A stretch of DNA of 64,000 bases. Origin: Urophycis tenuis. Its lineage: Eukaryota > Chordata > Actinopteri > Gadiformes > Phycidae. The stretch spans positions 127,501 to 191,500 of the forward strand of contig JAXIVH010000099.1 of the NCBI GenBank assembly GCA_036785325.1, written 5' to 3'. A program made the translations under genes and the position numbers. Below the pieces are notes generated by a model. It made no database searches. It was given only the letters and a program-made list of their open reading frames with translations, and was not told the DNA's origin. This document shows positions 11,028 through 21,088 of this stretch, one piece after another. How positions within the stretch are numbered: the stretch's first letter is position 1; every line of letters starts with the position of its first letter.

Positions 11028-11213
11028 CCAGAGGCTGTGTAGTTGTATGTTTATAATTTTCAGTTCTTTTGGGGTTTAGTTTTTTTTTGTTTTGTGGCCC
11101 TTTTTGTTTTGGTTGTGTGAAGTGGGAAAGAACAGTGACAGGTCTACAGCGACGGGGGAACTACATTCCAGCTCGGCCATCCTCGTCAAGTACAGAGTCC
11201 ATCCACCGAGAGA

Positions 11214-12341
11214 ATGGAGGATCTACAGGCCCTTATGGAGCAACTGCAGCAGCTTAAGGCAACCAACGAACAATTGAGAGAACAGCTACATGGACAATCA
11301 CAGGTACAAGAGCCAGTTCCGGGGACATCCACTGCCCTGCCTAATGTGGCCCCTGCCAGTGGTCTGGGAAGTGAGGCTATGAATCCTCGTTATATTTATG
11401 TACCTAGAGAACGTAAATGTCCTAAATTCACTGGGAAAATGTCAGTTGATCTGTTAACAGTGGAACAGTGGGTGGAAGAAGTGCGCCGTTGTCTGGGGGT
11501 CAGGCATATGCCTGTAACTGAACAGTTGCTATTTATAATTGATCATCTAGAGGGAGGTGCAAAGTCTGAAGTTAATTTCCACCCAAGCACCAGCAGAGAC
11601 ACTCCAGAGAAAATTTTCGCCATCCTCACTGAAAACTATAGCTGTTCCCAATCTTATGTAGCTGTACAATTACAGTTTTTCCAGCGGGTTCAGAGAGAGG
11701 GAGAGTCTTTACGTGACTACTCTCACGCACTTAAGTCCTTAATGGATGTAGCAATACACAAAACTCCGGGCGGTATTCCTAACTCTGACCAGATATTGCG
11801 CGATCAGTTCATTGAGCATGTGCTTGATGACATGCTTCGCAGAGAATTGAAACAGCAAGTTATCAGAGAACCAGACATTTTTTTTGTTTCACTTCGGGGT
11901 GTTGCCATTAGGTGGGAGGAAACAAGTAAACGGGGGGGCAAGAACAAACCTCGGGCATACTCATGTGATACCTACTCCCAGTCAGTGGATAGTTGTGAGG
12001 CAAGTTTAAATGCAGTCACAGCTAAGCCTAATGACGAGATTGCAGAAATCAAAGAGTGTCTTCGTAAACAACAAGCTCAGTTAGATATCATTATGAAACA
12101 TGTTTCTGCCCAATTCCCATCAAAATCTCAAAGTAATGCCACCTCTAATACAGACAAAAAGTTTCGTTTCCAACCTGATGGCAAACCAATTTGCCACCGC
12201 TGCAATAAACCAGGTCATATTGCCAGATTTTGTAGGGTTAATCTTACCTCTTCTGGGACCCGGGGTGCATCTGTCTCTGAGGTGGGGGTATGCAGCCAGG
12301 TAGTGGAGGGGGGTTCTGGCTCTCAGCTGTCGGGAAACTAG
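11214..12341 (+). CDS. gag: Gag of Gypsy-1 (375 aa)
   Basis: This is the structural protein of the retroelement particle. It opens with a leucine/glutamine-rich coiled-coil stretch (MEDLQALMEQLQQLKA). The capsid-like region contains PRERKCPKFTGK and, further on, FIIDHLEGGAK and FFQRVQREGESLRDYS. A CCHC zinc knuckle, CHRCNKPGHIARFC, lies near residue 330 and is expected to bind element RNA. The frame ends TCG GGA AAC TAG, a -1 slippery heptamer placed directly before the stop codon, and overlaps pol by 52 bases. The ATG at 11214 follows about 200 bases of leader after the LTR. The gag of Gypsy-3 (47475-48563) is clearly related but has no zinc knuckle. Confidence 0.9.
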   Translation: MEDLQALMEQLQQLKATNEQLREQLHGQSQVQEPVPGTSTALPNVAPASGLGSEAMNPRYIYVPRERKCPKFTGKMSVDLLTVEQWVEEVRRCLGVRHMPVTEQLLFIIDHLEGGAKSEVNFHPSTSRDTPEKIFAILTENYSCSQSYVAVQLQFFQRVQREGESLRDYSHALKSLMDVAIHKTPGGIPNSDQILRDQFIEHVLDDMLRRELKQQVIREPDIFFVSLRGVAIRWEETSKRGGKNKPRAYSCDTYSQSVDSCEASLNAVTAKPNDEIAEIKECLRKQQAQLDIIMKHVSAQFPSKSQSNATSNTDKKFRFQPDGKPICHRCNKPGHIARFCRVNLTSSGTRGASVSEVGVCSQVVEGGSGSQLSGN

Positions 12342-15300
12342 GCCCCTCTGGTGCAGAGAGCCAGGCACCAGAAGAGGGTTTAGTGGGCTCACCTGACGAT
12401 CAAATTGAAGATCCCTCGCGACTCATTGGCGATTGCCCAGTTAGAGAAATCAATATGGGAGGCCTCATGGTACCTTGCCTCCTGGATACAGGGTCAATGG
12501 TCACTACGATGCGAGAAAGTTTTTTCAGAAAACACTTTGAATCACGCGGTGTCGGGCTGCTGAAGAAATGCCACTGGTTACGCCTCCGGGCTGCTAATGG
12601 ATTAAAAATACCATATAAGGGGTATATGGAGCTTGACGTTACTGTGTTGGGCAAGACCCTTACACGGATGGGCGTATTAGTTGTAGAGGATCCTCAGGAT
12701 GAGCTTTCCCAACAGCAGCAGGCTGTGCCTGGCCTCTTAGGGATGAACATTATCGGCCGCTGCTATCGCTTGCTTTTCGAACAGTTTAGTTCTGGCCTCT
12801 TTGAGTCACCTGTCCTTCAAGCTGCAAGTAAAGAGTGGAAAAACACCCTTCTCAGGTGTCATCACATTGAGGCTCTTACTGCTCAGGGGTACTTGGGAAA
12901 GGCTAAAGTTCATGGCAGAGCTGTTTGTGTCCCCGCTGGGGCTTTGACGTGGATCCGCACCACATGTCCTTCCGCCTTTAACATCACTCTTCCATCAGTG
13001 CTCCTTGAACCTTTAACAACAGGTACTTACCTTCCGTCTGGCATTCTGATATCCTCAGCTCTTCTTTCTGTTCATGAGGGGAGTATTGAAATCCCAGTGG
13101 TCAATGTGGGCACCGAAGATGTGTGGTTACAGCCTCTTACACAGCTAGGGGAGCTGCATGTGGTCGATCCTTTGCAATCAGAGAGTTCAGTGTTCCTTGA
13201 GGAGGACAATGACCATGACACTGTAGCGGTAATTCAGTCTGTCACAGCAGTAACCCCCCCTTCTCTTGATCTCACCACTCTGTCTTGGCCTAACCTCTCT
13301 CCAGACCAGACACATAAGGGAATGGAGCTTTTACAAAAGCACAGCACTGTCTTTAGTCAGGCAGAGGGGGACCTGGGATGTACCACGCTAGTAGAACATG
13401 AAATTCCCCTAGTAGATGCAGCTCCAGTACGACAGCGCTATCGTAGGCTCCCGCCATCACAGTATGAACAAGTGAAAGCCCACATTCAGGAGCTACTGAA
13501 CAAAGGTGTTGTGCGTCCCAGTTGTAGTCCATACTCTTCTCCGATCGTGGTAGTTTTTAAAAAAACTGGAGAGATCAGGCTGTGTGTGGACTACCGGTTG
13601 CTCAATGCTAAAACAAGAAAGGATGCTTATCCCCTGCCTCGCATTGAGGAGTCGCTTGATGCCCTTTCGGGTGCCCGGTGGTTCTCCACACTAGATCTGG
13701 CTAGTGGCTACAACCAGGTGCCTGTGGCTGAGAAAGATAAGTCGAAGACTGCTTTTTGCACTCCATTTGGACTTTTTGAGTTTAACCGAATGCCATTTGG
13801 ACTTTGCAACGCTCCAAGTACATTCCAGAGATTAATGGAACGAATATTTGGAGATCAAAGCTTTCAATCTCTGTTGTTGTACTTGGATGACATTGTTGTT
13901 TTCTCGTCATCTTTTGATCAGCATCTTCAGCGCTTAGATCTGGTACTGTCCCGTCTAAAACAGCATAATCTAAAATTGAAGTTGCAAAAATGCCAGTTCT
14001 TCCAGCCAGAGGTCAGATATTTAGGCCATGTCATCTCAGCATCTGGTGTGGCTACTGATCCCTCCAAGATTAGTGCCGTAGCTGAATGGACAAGGCCGAC
14101 AACTTGCACTGAGCTTCAGTCTTTCTTGGGGTTTGCGTCGTACTATCGCCGCTTTGTGGAAGGTTTCGCAAAATATGCTGCACCCCTTCACCGGCTAGTA
14201 GCTGAATTAGATGGCACCAAAAAGAAGCAAAAAAAAACAGGTCAGAAGGCCATTGGTTCTCGTTGGGCTGAGGAGGAGGAAAATGCTTTCCAAACACTTA
14301 AAAAGCTACTGGTAACTGCACCTGTTCTGGGGTACGCTGATTTTGCTAAACCTTTTGTCCTCGAAATAGATGCTAGTCATGCTGGTTTGGGGGCTGTACT
14401 TTCCCAAGACTGTGAGGGGAAACGGCGACCAATTGCTTTTGCAAGCAGGGGCTTGAGACTCACTGAACGGAACATGTCTAATTATAGTTCTAGGAAGCTA
14501 GAATTTTTGGCCTTGAAGTGGGCAGTTACCCATAAATTCCGGGAGTACCTCCTGGGAAATAAGTTTGTTGTTTTCACTGACAACAACCCCCTCAGTTACC
14601 TTCAATCAGCCAAATTGGGGGCTGTGGAGCAGCGGTGGGCTTCTGAATTGGCCGTCTTTGATTTTGAAATTAAATATCGACCTGGACCTACCAATCGCAA
14701 TGCGGATGCACTGTCACGACAGGTGCATTCTCAGCGCCATTCCTCCCCATTCCCCGGGTTTAAGGTACCACTTGAAGTACATGAGCAAACAAAGCAAACT
14801 TCTCATGTAAGACCACCTGCTGCTGCCACATGTCAGGTTATAGCTGCTTTCCCCGCAAGGTCCATGCTTGATCTCATGACATTGCAGGCTGCAGATCCAG
14901 TGATTGGTGCTTTCCTGCAGTATTGGAAAAGAGGTAAACCTCCAACAAAGCAAGAGAGGGCAAATTTGGATAGAGGTGTCAAGAAGTTGGTGCAACAGTG
15001 GGCGCGAATAAAACTGAGGGACGGGGTTCTGTACCGCCAATTTCAGATACCAGGGGAGGGACAGATTCTGTTTCAACTCCTATTGCCTTACATCTTGCAG
15101 AAAGAGGTCCTGAAAAACCTCCATGATGACCATGGCCATCAGGGAATTGACCGCACCACGCAGCTTGTGAGACAGAGATGTTTTTGGCCATTTATGGCAA
15201 GTGACATTGAGAAATACTGTCAGGAGTGCAACCGCTGTACCCTTGCCAAAGCAGTCCAACCTAAGATCCGTACATATAGGGGAGGTCTTGTGGCTTCTAA

Positions 15301-16600
15301 GCCACTAGAAGTACTTGCAATAGATTTTACGCTCTTGGACAAGGCCACTGATGGAAGGGAGAATGTCCTGGTGGTCACGGATGTGTTCTCTAAATTTGCT
15401 CAGGCATACCCAACGTCAAATCAGCGAGCTAGTACTGTGGCACAGCTGCTAACAGAAAAGTGGTTTTACACCTATGGGGTGCCTAAACGCATTCATAGTG
15501 ACCAGGGAAAGAGTTTTGAAGGTGACCTGTTAAAGCAGCTCTGCCACTTGTATGGCATTGAAAAAAGCAGAACTACACCCTATCACCCTGAGGGTAACGG
15601 ACAATGCGAAAGATTCAACCGGACCTTGCATGACTTACTACGCACTCTCCCCCAAGAAAAAAAATTGAAGTGGCCCCAATACTTGCCTCAGGTACTCTTT
15701 GCCTATAACACCACAGAACATCAGTCGACAGGCTATTCACCTTACGAGCTTATGTTTGGGCAGAAGCCAAAATTGCCTGTAGATTTTCTGTTGAGTACAG
15801 CACAGGAGGAGCCCATCCCAAGGTCAGCACAAGACTGGGTAGAGGAGCATAGACATAGGTTGAGCTCTGTTTATTGCCATGCTAAAGAACAACTTCAGCA
15901 AGCAGCTGAACGGAGAAATAGACACCATCAGCCAACAGTAACGTCTCTGCTTGCCCCGGGGACTTTAGTGTATAGAAAAAGCCACCCTGCAGGACGCCAT
16001 AAAATTCAAGACGTGTGGGACCCTGTTGTCCATGTGGTGGTGAAAAACATGGACAAAGAAGGAAGGGTTTACAAAATACATCCGAAAAATGGATCTGGCC
16101 CAGAAAGAAATCTTAATAGATCCGAGCTCAGAGTAATACCAGCAGCAAGTATCAGCATGCCTATGACACAGAACCAGCCTGGCCCTGATCCAGGTTTGAT
16201 GTACACACCACCGATACATTTAGGTTTGAGCACCACAGAAGATGACAGCGAACCAGAGGGAGTCATAATTACCCTACCATCAGACCAGCTGAGAGTTCAG
16301 GCCCCCTCACAAATCCACACTACCCCGGCTACTCCAGGTCCAAGCACAACCGTCACCCCCAGGCCTAATACCCCACTGTCTAGTGAGGAACCGGCTCGTT
16401 CCACTAATGTGAATGTAGATGTAACCGACGAACCTCTTTTAGTGCCAGGTCGACCAAAAAGGCAAGCTGCAGGCCAGCACTCTAACCCTCATCACCTGCC
16501 AAGGTCTGTAAATCAAACCATTGCAGCCACAGTTAGAAGCCCACAACGGCCGCAAACCAACAACCAGAATGCTCAACCTGTCTTTAGACCGTGGTTGTAA
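12290..16600 (+). CDS. pol: Pol of Gypsy-1: protease, reverse transcriptase, RNase H, integrase
   Basis: Domains in order: aspartic protease with LLDTGSMV near residue 65; reverse transcriptase with KTGEIRLCVDYRLLN and the catalytic YLDD at 531-534; RNase H with EIDASHAGLGAVLSQ near 692 and TDNNPLSYL; integrase with the HHCC finger from about 945 (HDDHGHQGIDRT...CQECNRC) and the DDE core at AIDFTLLD (about 1012), SDQGKSFE (about 1070) and the glutamate of GNGQCERFNRT (about 1106). The tail after the integrase is Pro/Thr/Ser-rich, with no chromodomain recognised. Pol lies in the -1 frame relative to gag and should be made as a Gag-Pol fusion. The ORF's own first ATG is probably not used. The frame is uninterrupted over 1436 codons. 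Confidence 0.93.
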   Translation: MQPGSGGGFWLSAVGKLGPSGAESQAPEEGLVGSPDDQIEDPSRLIGDCPVREINMGGLMVPCLLDTGSMVTTMRESFFRKHFESRGVGLLKKCHWLRLRAANGLKIPYKGYMELDVTVLGKTLTRMGVLVVEDPQDELSQQQQAVPGLLGMNIIGRCYRLLFEQFSSGLFESPVLQAASKEWKNTLLRCHHIEALTAQGYLGKAKVHGRAVCVPAGALTWIRTTCPSAFNITLPSVLLEPLTTGTYLPSGILISSALLSVHEGSIEIPVVNVGTEDVWLQPLTQLGELHVVDPLQSESSVFLEEDNDHDTVAVIQSVTAVTPPSLDLTTLSWPNLSPDQTHKGMELLQKHSTVFSQAEGDLGCTTLVEHEIPLVDAAPVRQRYRRLPPSQYEQVKAHIQELLNKGVVRPSCSPYSSPIVVVFKKTGEIRLCVDYRLLNAKTRKDAYPLPRIEESLDALSGARWFSTLDLASGYNQVPVAEKDKSKTAFCTPFGLFEFNRMPFGLCNAPSTFQRLMERIFGDQSFQSLLLYLDDIVVFSSSFDQHLQRLDLVLSRLKQHNLKLKLQKCQFFQPEVRYLGHVISASGVATDPSKISAVAEWTRPTTCTELQSFLGFASYYRRFVEGFAKYAAPLHRLVAELDGTKKKQKKTGQKAIGSRWAEEEENAFQTLKKLLVTAPVLGYADFAKPFVLEIDASHAGLGAVLSQDCEGKRRPIAFASRGLRLTERNMSNYSSRKLEFLALKWAVTHKFREYLLGNKFVVFTDNNPLSYLQSAKLGAVEQRWASELAVFDFEIKYRPGPTNRNADALSRQVHSQRHSSPFPGFKVPLEVHEQTKQTSHVRPPAAATCQVIAAFPARSMLDLMTLQAADPVIGAFLQYWKRGKPPTKQERANLDRGVKKLVQQWARIKLRDGVLYRQFQIPGEGQILFQLLLPYILQKEVLKNLHDDHGHQGIDRTTQLVRQRCFWPFMASDIEKYCQECNRCTLAKAVQPKIRTYRGGLVASKPLEVLAIDFTLLDKATDGRENVLVVTDVFSKFAQAYPTSNQRASTVAQLLTEKWFYTYGVPKRIHSDQGKSFEGDLLKQLCHLYGIEKSRTTPYHPEGNGQCERFNRTLHDLLRTLPQEKKLKWPQYLPQVLFAYNTTEHQSTGYSPYELMFGQKPKLPVDFLLSTAQEEPIPRSAQDWVEEHRHRLSSVYCHAKEQLQQAAERRNRHHQPTVTSLLAPGTLVYRKSHPAGRHKIQDVWDPVVHVVVKNMDKEGRVYKIHPKNGSGPERNLNRSELRVIPAASISMPMTQNQPGPDPGLMYTPPIHLGLSTTEDDSEPEGVIITLPSDQLRVQAPSQIHTTPATPGPSTTVTPRPNTPLSSEEPARSTNVNVDVTDEPLLVPGRPKRQAAGQHSNPHHLPRSVNQTIAATVRSPQRPQTNNQNAQPVFRPWL
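12332..12378 (+). promoter_or_regulatory. Programmed -1 frameshift signal, gag to pol
   Basis: The heptamer G GGA AAC (12332-12338) is in the X XXY YYZ register of the gag frame and is followed at once by the gag stop TAG. Downstream, CCCTC-TGGTGC (12344-12354) can pair with GCACCA (12365-12370) and, after a GAA bulge, GAGGG (12374-12378). The first paired base is 5 nt after the heptamer. That is the layout of known retroviral -1 sites. The Gypsy-3 element has the same heptamer at the same place. Confidence 0.75.
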
Positions 16601-16603
16601 ACT

Positions 16604-16638
16604 GTCACCGAGACGGTGACCTTTTAAGTGGGGGTAAT
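16604..16638 (+). promoter_or_regulatory. Hairpin and polypurine tract of Gypsy-1
   Basis: GTCACC (16604-16609) pairs with GGTGAC (16615-16620) directly after the pol stop. It is followed by the purine-rich AAGTGGGGGTAAT (16626-16638) that abuts the 3' LTR, the expected plus-strand primer position. Equivalent hairpins occur in Gypsy-2 and Gypsy-3. Confidence 0.65.
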
Positions 16639-17557
16639 TGTAGGAGGGGTGGCGTTAGGACGCAGGGGAAGAACACAAAGGGAGGACAGAGGGGGAGTGT
16701 CCTTCCTCTGTTACGGGTTGGTGCACCTGGAAGTGAAGTGAGGGCAGCGCGTGCACGCCAAACATTTGGCTTCGAGACCGCAGCAGGAAGGAGCGTCTTG
16801 TCACCTGAATCGTACCGCTAAAATACAAAGGTAAAAGATTAAACTTCAAGGTGTGATGCTGTGTTAATGTTGTACGGTGTATATGTAATGTCTTTTTTTG
16901 TTAATGTTGTTGTGACATCAGGCACGCCGCTGGCTCGAGGTTGTGCATCTTAACGTAAACAAAGGTACGACATAGTAACGCAAATTGTTTCCTTAATTAA
17001 TTTTATGTATATTTATTGTGTTATAGGATACATGTGACAGTCACTGTTCTTTTCCCACTTAATTTTAATGAGTTTACGGGCCTTGTTTTATTACTTGTTT
17101 TTGTTTCTACATTGTTTGTTTTACTAAGTTTTCTTTTGTTGCAACTGGGCCTCTGCGGGTGGCTTGGGCTGTAAACGGGCATTGTGCAATTGAACTATAG
17201 TCAGATCCGTAAGGTTAAGAGCTCAAGGGTTGACATCCCAGTTTTGGTGTGTGTGTGCAGTGTAGTGTTTTTTTTGTTTGTATTTCTTCCCTGTGTGTTA
17301 TTTGGGATTGCCGCTTACTGAGCTGAATCTTATATATTCTGACTGTATCAAGTGGTCGTGCCCACATGCTCCTGCTGCCTATGACTGGCCTTGTCAAGCT
17401 ACATGTTTATATGATTGAGGGATTCCTTTTTTTTTACACCAGTATTATAAAATAAAGTATCATATATTTTCTATACTACTAGCCTCTGGTCCTATTTATT
17501 TGGGGCACTTACCTGGGTCATTAAAATATTTTTATGATGTACAGTTTCAGTACTACA
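16639..17557 (+). repeat. 3' LTR of Gypsy-1
   Basis: Same sequence as 10087-11006 apart from seven rather than eight T residues at about 16895. Ends TACTACA before the CATA target duplicate. Confidence 0.93.
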
Positions 17558-18412
17558 CATAGCCTATAATGATATTAAATCGATTGATGCATTGAAGACT
17601 GATATTCTCTCTTTATTTCTTCCTAATTACAATAGCTCATTGAGAGACGATTTATTTCAGATTAGTCTTTTTTACATATTGGACAATGTTATAATGAGAT
17701 GCATTGTCTCAGCAAAAGTCAATTTTGAAATGAAAATGGTTCAATATCCATGTCAAATCCAGTGTCGCCGCCTACTGTCTGATTAGTCTGACTGGCAGCA
17801 TTTCACTTTCGCTTTCTGTTCTTGTTCAAATGCTCACACATAGTTGGCCTACTCTACACAGCATGCAAACCATAACAAATACTTTGAATGATGAGCTGGG
17901 CTAAACTATGTAATCCGACAGGTTTGTCCTCAGGTGGAATTTCAAAAAGGTTTCGGTCTGACTACAATTCAAAACCATTGCACCACTTAGTAGGCCTATC
18001 TAGTAGCATTCTTTTCTTTGGTCTTAAATGTGGTAATATGGCTGATATGATCTTAGACATGGTAATCGAGGCCATTTTTATCACTGTTACTGAAACCATC
18101 GTCATGGTCACAGAGTGCAGCAGCTTGGCCAGTCTCAGCCAAGACCAAGTTCCACTCTGCGCCAAACGCAGGTGCAGGAATTATTTTGTGACGTCCAAGT
18201 GTGTGGACGTGTGGAGCTCTGCCTGGACAATGGTAGATTGATTGCTTGATTGATTGACAGCTTTTAAAGTTTCTCCAAAGGCAAATTATAGGTTTTTAAT
18301 GCTCAAACCTCTTTAATTTGAACGCTATATAATACACCATTATATAATCGGCCTAATTGTTTCACCTACAGGCATGTCAAACAACCAACAACATGTTAAA
18401 TGTCTCTAAAAT
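17558..18412. other. Paralogous flank, then sequence without a gene
   Basis: Bases 17558-17770 align with 52664-52870 (gattgatg-attgaagactga, gagagacgatttatttcag). A third, weaker copy is near 39430-39640, so the segment recurs upstream of the HHLA2-like genes. From 17790 to 18412 I see no exon, repeat end or RNA. Confidence 0.55.
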
Positions 18413-18427
18413 GAATCATTGTTTATG

Positions 18428-19164
18428 CGGCCAACAGTTAAATCAAACGCAACTGGAATTAGATTTGTCTGTGAAGACGTTTCGCCTCTTATCCAAGCGG
18501 CTTCATCAGTTCGTAACGCATCAGTCTGACTAGTCCGCACTAGTCTGACAGACAGTGGAGTTAGACCCAGGTATTTAACCTCAGTGGAAGTGTCCACCCA
18601 CCAAACTCCTAAAACAATAGATCATTAGTGTAGCTTCACCTGACCATTGATTGGGGCCTGTGAGTCATCTTGGTGGAAGATGATCATTAGGGGTGGGTGG
18701 GGCCACTGGAGAACTACAGTCGTTAAGTATGATGTGCAGTTACCAGTGAACGACAGTCATTCTGTTCCATAGAGCCACTTGAGGTTTGTTTTGGGCAACA
18801 AAGACTGCCCAAAACAAACCTCATCAAACCTAACGACTGTCGTTCTCCAGTGGCCCCACCCACCCCTAATGATCATCTTCCACCAAGATGACTCACAGGC
18901 CCCAAACAATGGTCAGGTGAAGCTACACTAATGATCTATTGTTTTAGGAGTTTGGTGGGTGGACATTTCCACTGAGGTTAAATACCTGGGTCTAACTCCA
19001 CTGTCTGTCAGACTAGTGCGGACTAGTCAGACTGATGCGTTACGAACTGATGAAGCCGCTTGGATAAGAGGCGAAACGTCTTCACAGACAAATCTAAGTC
19101 CAGTTGCGTTCGATTTAACTGTTGGCCGGATTAAACATGACCTGGATGAATGAGAACATTCATA
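18428..19164. mobile_element. Large inverted-repeat (foldback) retro-derived element
   Basis: Two arms of about 300 bp, 18428-18728 and 18838-19137, are near-perfect reverse complements. The roughly 110-bp spacer contains its own hairpin aggtttgttttgggca / tgcccaaaacaaacct. A 15-bp direct repeat, gaatcattgtttatg (18413-18427 and 19165-19179), flanks the whole. Such a long duplication points to target-primed reverse transcription rather than a cut-and-paste MITE. Each arm carries CTGATGA...GAGGCGAAAC, the core letters of a hammerhead ribozyme, a hallmark of some Penelope-like elements (recalled). No protein is encoded. Confidence 0.65.
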
Positions 19165-19179
19165 GAATCATTGTTTATG

Positions 19180-19605
19180 GTAGGCTAGACAAGCGCACAA
19201 CCAGTTAAGGACAGCTTCAAGCGGGTAGCCCTGCTGTAATGGAGTCACAAATGTCAGCCATGCTGGGATAGTACAATGGAAGAATGAAGATCAAAGAGGG
19301 GGCGACCAGATTTCTCGAACCAAAAACTGGGACACTTTGCACGTGACCACAATGCGTGTGTGTGTGAAACGCACCCCATTACATGAATGAATGTCTGATT
19401 TTGAAAAGGGGAATAATCAAGGCAGCTTTGCGATGATGCATATGCAAAGGGTTGAAAATACTGGATGTTATAAAGTTAAATAGGGTTAAAAATGTAGGTC
19501 CCCTATATTTTACTTCATCGTTGATAGCGTGATACTTAAAATGGTCAGTAGAGGGCGTAGCGCTGGTGAGGAACAAAACCCATTGAGGCTGACGCTGCAG
19601 AATAA
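19180..19605. other. Intergenic, nothing recognised
   Basis: No open frame with family resemblance, no terminal repeats and no RNA structure noted in this stretch between two inverted-repeat elements. Confidence 0.5.
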
Positions 19606-20577
19606 GGCCCAATCTCAATACTCTATCTTACCCCTTCCCCTTCCCCTTGGCCCTTCCCCTTCCCCTACGTCTTGGCCCTTGAAACAGAGGGGTAAGGGCT
19701 ACATGCCCCTATGAATTGAGACAACACTCGTTACGGTTACGTCATGATACATTGACAACAAATATTGACAATTTGTTATACACACTGCATGGTGTTTTGT
19801 ATCTTTTTCAGTTAATACGGTTTTGAATTTCATTGATGTTCAGAAACAACGTCTTTGTTAACCAACATGTCTTTATTTACAATTATGAATGGCTACAACA
19901 TTGAACGCATGACTCACTCCCACATTTGCTTTGAAGCGTATTTTGATTTAGCGTATTTTGATTTCAGAAATTTCTGCTCGTTTTCGTGCCGAAAACGTAT
20001 CAGCTACCGGGTTTCCTCCGGCGTTCCTGTGTGAAAAAGGACGATATATGTAAACACGTATCGACTTGTCTCTAGTTGTCTACACTGATATGAAACGGAA
20101 TTCGCTGCTAATTGTGTTTAGTAAACTAGACATGCATGGAGTTCATTGCTAGTCAGAGAAATGTAACTTTGTGCACTCAGCAATGTAACGTTCGCATATC
20201 GATTTTCAAAAAAAGTTTCGATTACGAATATGGTTGCAAATATATAGGTACAGGGCTGTTTAGAGCACAAAACAATGCTGTCGTAAAATTTGAATCAATT
20301 ACTTCAGCCGAAAATACTTACATTTATGTGACTCTCGTTGAGATCTGGCCGCGATTGTTGCCGGTTGCGCATTGTAATGGGTACCCCTTGGTTTCAAGTA
20401 AGCTCCCGATCTTACTTGGTACTTCGTTACTTGGTTTCAAGGGGTGTATACCCCTTCCCCTTGGCCCTACCCCTCGGTCGAAATGAGAATTGAGACAGCC
20501 CTTGGTCTCACGTGAACGCGCAAAACCAAGGGGAAGGGGTAAGGGGAAGGGGTAAGATAGAGAATTGAGATTGGGCC
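19606..20577. mobile_element. MITE with pyrimidine-rich terminal inverted repeats
   Basis: The left end GGCCCAATCTCAATACTCTA then tcttaccccttcccc is the reverse complement of the right end (aaggggtaagatagagaattg, then agattgggcc, 20535-20577). Subterminal blocks of ccccttcccc are repeated on both sides. No transposase frame is present, so it is non-autonomous. A clear target duplication was not found. A fragment of the same family lies at 23718-23745. Confidence 0.7.
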
Positions 20578-21088
20578 CAAATCCCGACAGGTTCGACAAG
20601 CCTCACCGCGCGAATGCCCTGCGAGCTCTCCGCCGTGCCGACCTCTGTGCAGTCCCACTGAAGCTGTCGGAGAGGAGGCCAGGATCAGTAGTCTGTCTGC
20701 GTTGACCCAGGAGTGATTTGCTTACTCGAGGGAGAATATGAAGACTATTTAACTTTTGTCGATTTATTTCTTGAGAGCGTAGTCGGAGTGGCGTTTGTTT
20801 CGGTCGGTCGGTCGTTTCGCTCGTTGGATGCGTGGAGTCTGGCGTGTGTTCGCGGTGCTCTCCCGAGAGTGCCGGGCCACGCTTGTCTTTTGTCTCTTAT
20901 CCTGCTCACTCCGTTTGCCAATCAGGGCTCCTCCGGTGCACCTGGCTCATCGGCTGCACCTGTGTCAAAACAAATCACTGCACATGCACCCACACCAACG
21001 CAAACCCATTGTCCAATCCCTCCCACTGCGATTACGTCAATGTTGACAAACATCTTACACAGTCTTACACAGTTCATATTCAGTCCCG
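20578..21088. other. Intergenic, GC-rich, nothing firm
   Basis: The segment contains a (cggt)n-like tract near 20797 and several short unsupported frames. I see no recognisable domain. It may be part of the flanking decayed hAT element downstream of its truncated transposase. Confidence 0.3.

Larger units (their letters stand above)
10087..17557 (+). mobile_element. Intact Ty3/gypsy LTR retrotransposon (Gypsy-1)
   Basis: Structure in order: 5' LTR 10087-11006, primer site 11011-11027, gag 11214-12341, pol 12290-16600, hairpin and polypurine tract 16604-16638, 3' LTR 16639-17557. A 4-bp target duplication CATA flanks it (10083-10086 and 17558-17561), and the paralogous locus at 52650-52680 is uninterrupted. 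The LTRs (920 and 919 bp) differ, as far as I compared them, only by one T in a T-run. Both reading frames are open, so the insertion is recent and may be competent. Confidence 0.93.
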
